DNA of 64,000 nucleotides, from positions 89,565,076 through 89,629,075 of the forward strand of contig JAPWDM010000001.1 in assembly GCA_035578155.1 (NCBI GenBank). The letters are read 5' to 3'. Position numbers and translations under genes: made by a program. Origin of the DNA: Brachynemurus nebulosus (taxonomy: Eukaryota; Arthropoda; Insecta; Neuroptera; Myrmeleontidae). Below the pieces are notes generated by a model. That model did not search any database. It saw nothing but the letters and a program-made list of their open reading frames with translations, and was not told the origin of the DNA. The stretch's first letter is position 1; every line of letters begins with the position of its first letter. Positions 60,311 through 64,000 of this stretch are shown here, one piece after another.

Positions 60311-60525
60311 AATAATAACAATAATAAAAAACCCTCAGTGGCTTGTTGTAATTCCTGCTTACTTTGGTGGTCGGTTGCTACAACAACACGAGAAGTAGCG
60401 CTCCCGGGGTCCCCGAGCTAGGACCAGGTACTTGTTTTTACCTGTTGCGTGCGAGTCAACCAGCGCGGAAATGATTGTCCCTGTAACCGGGCTAACTACC
60501 CGTAACTAATATTTCATAGTTCCTA

Positions 60526-60645
60526 ATGAACGAACTAGAAAGGCTGGTCGCGTCACTAGCCTCTCGGGTGGGCTCGCACAAAAAGGCGAATCCAGTCAAA
60601 ACTCATCTTCTCTTCTCGTGCGCCTGGAGTAAACGGACAGCTTAA
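60526..60645 (+). pseudogene. Start of R4/Dong ORF, truncated
   Basis: ATG at 60526 opens 39 codons (MNELERLVASLASRVGSHKK and on) and stops at 60643-60645. It sits behind the presumed 5' UTR and is followed directly by reverse-transcriptase sequence, so it probably is the N terminus of the element's single ORF, cut off at the internal deletion junction. I recognise no domain in it. Confidence 0.45.
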
Positions 60646-60648
60646 GAT

Positions 60649-61262
60649 GTGATCTGCTCACGTACCGCGCATAAAGTGAGCCGAATAAGAGAGGGTACAT
60701 GGCAAGGACGTACGCCATATGATACCAGATGCATTCCAAACACTAACTTAACGCCACAAAATCTGCGGAACCATATAGCCCGAATTATAAAATTAAACAT
60801 ACCTACTGGATATGACGATAATCGAAAAGCTCGCGAAGAAGATAGGGTTGCTGAAATTGCAAGGTTCACAATAACATCCGGTGAACAGGTTGTGTCACCG
60901 GAGTTGGTAACATATAAACGAGGCGTATACCAAGGAGATAGTCTCAGCCCACTTTTGTTTTGCATCTCGTTGTTGCCCCTGTCAGTCAGCCTGAGAGAAG
61001 AGCCCATCTATTGGTGTGGCCCGGTAGGAAACCGCGAACATAAAGTCACATATTTATTTTATATGTATGACTTGAAACTGTATGCTTCGTCGGAGAGCGA
61101 TCTCAACTGCGCTCTAAGATTAGTACATGAATGCACGCCCGCGATCGGTATGGAGATTGGACTGGACAAAAACGCGCTGGTGCACTGTAAGCATGGTGTA
61201 GTTCCGAATTTTGATTCACACACCCAATTAGTGGATGGAATTTTGATTAACACACCCAATTA
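60649..61262 (+). pseudogene. R4/Dong reverse transcriptase, palm region, inactivated
   Basis: A 204-codon frame. The first ~75 residues (LTPQNLRNHIARIIKLNIPT, DNRKAREEDRVAEI) are weakly conserved. From ITSGEQVVSPELVTYKRGVY the reverse transcriptase follows: RGVYQGDSLSPLLFCISLLP is RT block 4 (QGDSLSPL), and TYLFYMYDLKLYASSESDL is the catalytic block 5, where the expected Y-M-D-D reads Y-M-Y-D. Loss of the first Asp abolishes polymerase activity. IGMEIGLDKNALVHCKHG is the next conserved block of the clade. The N-terminal RT blocks are deleted. The frame ends at TAG 61261-61263; related sequence continues in another phase. Confidence 0.85.
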
Positions 61263-61263
61263 G

Positions 61264-62500
61264 TAGATATAAGCGCCTTCTCCGGCAGATTTGGAGTTCT
61301 GAACTGTCGGCGAAGAATAAGAACAGCGCTACAAATATGTTAGCCATTCCCATTTTTTGTATAAATTTGGTTCAATTAAGTGGAATGTGAATAAATTGGA
61401 GGAACTAGACCGAGACTCGCGAAAAATTATGAATATCAACCGTAGTTTGCACCCATACGCATCGACACAACGACTATACTTCCCACGAGACGAAGGGGGT
61501 AGGGGGCTCCTGTCAGTCGAACGTTTACATGACCGTATAGTCTTAGGTACAGCTTATCGAGTAGTCGACAGTTCAGACTCGCTTTTGCAGCTCGTCAGGG
61601 ACCACGAGCTTGCTGGCGTAGGCGCATTTTTATTCGCAGCAGCGCAACGTGCCGCTAATAACTTGGGCTTATCCTTCGATCCACGTAATTGCGACGATGA
61701 GAATAGAATTCTTTCACTGTCACAGTCGCGCTAAAAGTCCGCAATCAAGAGAACCGAGCAACAACACCTGCCCAATTAACACCGCGACAAAGCTCACCAG
61801 GGTATGTTCTACTGTCATCTTGACAACCTTGGCCTTTCGAGCGAACTCACTTGGACTTTCTTGAGAGCTAAGGGGCTTAAACCGGAAACGGAGGGCTTCA
61901 TCATTATAGCGTGTGTTAAGGTGTTTCACACACCATCAGGATGGTGTGTGGAACACCTTAACACACCAAAAGTATGTGATGGGTAATAAAAGGGTTTCGA
62001 GTACCTTGCGTCGGGCATGCAAAGTATACCCGGCAACCTTGATGCACCTGGTTTCAGGTTGATCGTATTACGCTAAGTCCGCTGTCTTTCCCTATGATCC
62101 TGCGGAAGTAGAATCCTTTGTAACTAACCAAAAGTACAAGATCTTTTGGAACATTCCGGTTGCAACTACCAGGCAAATGAGCGCTAATAAGCCTGATATA
62201 GTGCTCGAAGATTTAACATCTCGAACTATGTATGTTATCGAGTTCTCTACCCTGGCGGAAACTAACATAGTTGAAGAGGAGGCACAAAAAAGGGTTAAAT
62301 ACCAAGATCTTATACATGGACTACGACAACTGAACCTGGGCTATACTGTCCGAAATCTCAACATCATCCCGGCTTGTAGATCTTACGAACATGTTAGCGG
62401 CGTCAATGCAGAAAGCGGTTATAATTGGAACGCTCCGCACGCTTCGGTCGCACGAGACCGAATTTTTCCGGGCGTACATGAACACCTTTGAACCCCATTC
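61264..62500 (+). pseudogene. R4/Dong polyprotein, region after the RT (copy B), multiply broken
   Basis: Separate open pieces continue the polyprotein: 61357-61734 (FGSIKWNVNKLEELDRDSRK, RSLHPYASTQRLYFPRDEGG, RGLLSVERLHDRIVLGTAYR), a thumb/linker region typical of R2/R4-group elements; 61820-61918 (LTWTFLRAKGLKPETEGFII); and 62177-62380 (NKPDIVLEDLTSRTMYVIEF, then KRVKYQDLIHGLRQLNLGYT), the restriction-like endonuclease region with the P-D-I-V core. Frames change near 61340, 61737, 61920 and 62100. Against copy A the end lacks 18 codons (after GYTVR) and then loses 2 bases near 62380. A 42-bp perfect-type hairpin at 61917-61960 interrupts it. Confidence 0.8.
61911..61969. repeat. Hairpin inside the retrotransposon
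   Basis: GTGTTAAGGTGTTTCACACA then CCATC is followed, after AG, by GATGG then TGTGTGGAACACCTTAACAC. The ~25-bp arms have one mismatch and a 2-base loop. It lies where coding similarity to the element family breaks off. Confidence 0.85.
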
Positions 62501-62718
62501 CCCATTTCGAGCGGGGCCTCAAACATCCATTGGGCCTGCTCTCGAATCTCTCACTGCTTGGTTAGCAGTGAGGTTCGGGGATTTAGTAGGTAGGGAAGAC
62601 CAGGAAGGGGATGCTGTATGACGGACATTACGTACCTGACCTGGTACGCTGCACGGACACTTTTCCCTCCGCCTGGGGGTTTTTGAAGTGCAGTCGCGTT
62701 TTTCGTTAATTTTTCACG

Positions 62719-62756
<38 letters not shown>
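62719..62756 (+). repeat. (TAA)n tail of R4/Dong copy B
   Basis: Twelve uninterrupted ATA/TAA units directly after the element's 3' UTR; the equivalent tail of copy A is at about 60273-60327. Confidence 0.9.
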
Positions 62757-62757
<1 letters not shown>

Positions 62758-63009
62758 TTTTACCAATAGAGGTATACAATGCGTCAAACAAAAGAATTTT
62801 TAAAAATATTCTTAAAACTTATATATTTAAAATGCAACTGTAACAACAGCTTTTTAATTCTAATTTGAATTTCCTTGAATTTTTAATGATTTTAATATTT
62901 TCTGGAATTTTGTTGTAAATTCTTAACATACTATCTCCCTAACTGCAATCAGCCGGGTGAAAACTAAATTATAATCGGACTTTGTTCTTGTATCGTAAAA
63001 ATTGTTTCC

Positions 63010-63016
<7 letters not shown>
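62757..63016. other. Non-coding stretch
   Basis: AT-rich, nothing recognised. Confidence 0.4.
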
Positions 63017-63105
<89 letters not shown>

Positions 63106-63106
63106 C
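63017..63106. repeat. (TA)n followed by T-run
   Basis: About 70 bp of TA followed directly by a run of 17 T. Confidence 0.97.
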
Positions 63107-63563
63107 TTGAAAAACATGTTTACAACAATGTACAAAACTTGAACATTCGATTATATTTATATAAATCAAAAACCGTAAGTACCTTAAATCTCTTAAATAA
63201 TTTCTGCCAGTGTTCTTAATAAGAGACTTCCGCAATAATACGTAAACATCTTTTTTTGAAGTTTCAAAACTGTCTGAGCATGAATTGAATTTCCGAAGAA
63301 AATAATACTAAAGCCCATTCATTATAGATTGAAAATATGCGTAAAATATAGAGGCATTTATTTAGTTTCGGTAATATGGATTCTACATGTGAGTTTCAAT
63401 CTAATTTGCTATCTAGAAATGTTCCAGTAAATCTAACCTCATGTTTGATACCGTCATCAACATACTGATCCTGTTTCTTATCAAAATCCAAAGTTTCTGT
63501 TTTATTATTGATATTGACTGGCAGCATTAAAATAATAGCGGTCATTAGCGTACAATATTTTCT

Positions 63564-63566
<3 letters not shown>
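63107..63566. other. Non-coding stretch
   Basis: No gene recognised. On the minus strand 63370-63530 reads partly open with a retrotransposon-like look, but without a definable motif. Confidence 0.4.

Positions 63567-63616
<50 letters not shown>
63567..63616. repeat. (TA)n microsatellite
   Basis: About 50 bp of TA abutting the end of repeat family W copy 2. Confidence 0.97.
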
Positions 63617-63619
<3 letters not shown>

Positions 63620-64000
63620 TGTCCTAAAATTCCGGGGACACAGAGCTGCCACGTCTTCAAAAAAAGACTTGGACCCCACTTGCCTATGCACCAAAATTCA
63701 CTCTTTACGAGTGAGAGGATTTCAAAGTTTATTTAAAAAATCACATTTTTGTACGCTGTTTAGAAATCAGTTTTGATGAAATTTGGCACTTACGTATTTC
63801 AGAAGATATTATTACTTTCAGTAATCACAGAAACACAAACAAAACTGGAGAAGGGTTGAAACCACCCTCACACCCAGATAAATTTGTTCAAAATTTTTTT
63901 AATGATGATGTGGTTGTACGATTTTTTAAGTTGAAGATTTATTTATTTTCTTCGTTTTTTAGCTCTTATGAAAACTTCGTATTTCGAATAGTTTCGGAGG
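63617..64000 (-). repeat. Dispersed repeat family W, copy 2 (cut by window end)
   Basis: Starting GGTGTCCTAAAATTCCGGGG at the (TA)n edge, this is the inverse of 53935-54325. Near 63650-63720 its sequence (AAAAAGACTTGGACCCCACTT) differs from copy 1, so the two are diverged. The sequence runs off the window. Confidence 0.75.

Larger units (their letters stand above)
60325..62756 (+). mobile_element. R4/Dong-type non-LTR retrotransposon copy B, internally deleted
   Basis: Copy B starts after the (TAA)n tail of copy A with CCCTCAGTGGCTTGTTG (about 60332), which looks like an intact 5' UTR. It has a short open frame at 60526-60645, then jumps into the reverse transcriptase and runs to the shared 3' UTR and a 36-bp TAA tail (62719-62756). 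It is about 2.4 kb, well short of a full element. Both copies lie in the same orientation as the host exon. Confidence 0.82.

Overview
This is eukaryotic nuclear DNA, most likely from an arthropod and probably an insect. It is strongly AT-rich and contains at least 18 long (TA)n microsatellites. It carries remnants of the hAT, pogo-like, Harbinger-like, R4/Dong, Jockey/R1-like and Ty3/Gypsy-like transposable element groups, and it has one strong spliced exon but no operons or bacterial-type genes. I cannot name the species.

Only one stretch looks like a host gene: a 367-bp internal exon at 59319-59685 (+). It has a textbook acceptor and donor and encodes a Ser/Thr/Asn-rich segment ending in a conserved-looking amphipathic motif. 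The rest reads as intron or intergenic DNA filled with transposable elements in various states of decay.

Layout. 1-1320: 3' part of a broken hAT transposase gene with its right terminus. 2.7-5 kb: a TIR-bounded transposon with a DDE transposase remnant. 6.6-9.8 kb: a roughly 140-bp tandem repeat, a hAT MITE with 8-bp target duplications, and a pogo-like element whose empty target site is preserved in the neighbouring repeat unit. 11.8-17.8 kb: fold-back elements and (TA)n-centred palindromes. 19.9-26.8 kb: a palindromic motif array, a 3-kb nested fold-back, and several MITEs. 28.4-29.3 kb: a second pogo-like element carrying the transposase C-terminal cysteine cluster. 31.8-34 kb: a fold-back interrupted in one arm by another transposon. 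40.2-41.1 kb: a near-perfect 900-bp palindrome with a tRNA-like pol III promoter in each arm. 43.4-45.7 kb: non-LTR and LTR retrotransposon remnants on the minus strand. 46.7-48.4 kb: two dispersed families. 50.1-52 kb: a four-copy 266-bp satellite joined to a degenerate ~105-bp satellite. 57.7-58.9 kb: a TA palindrome and another family copy. 59.3-62.8 kb: the exon followed by two R4/Dong-type retrotransposon copies in (TAA)n. The window ends in a dispersed repeat that is inverted relative to a copy at 53.8 kb.

No complete transposase, polymerase or gag gene is present; every coding remnant has frameshifts, stops or deletions. The recurring architectural theme is TA: TA-targeting elements, element termini that abut (TA)n tracts, and inverted termini facing each other across (TA)n. 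No tool was run, so homology statements rest on motif recognition and repeat boundaries were found by reading.
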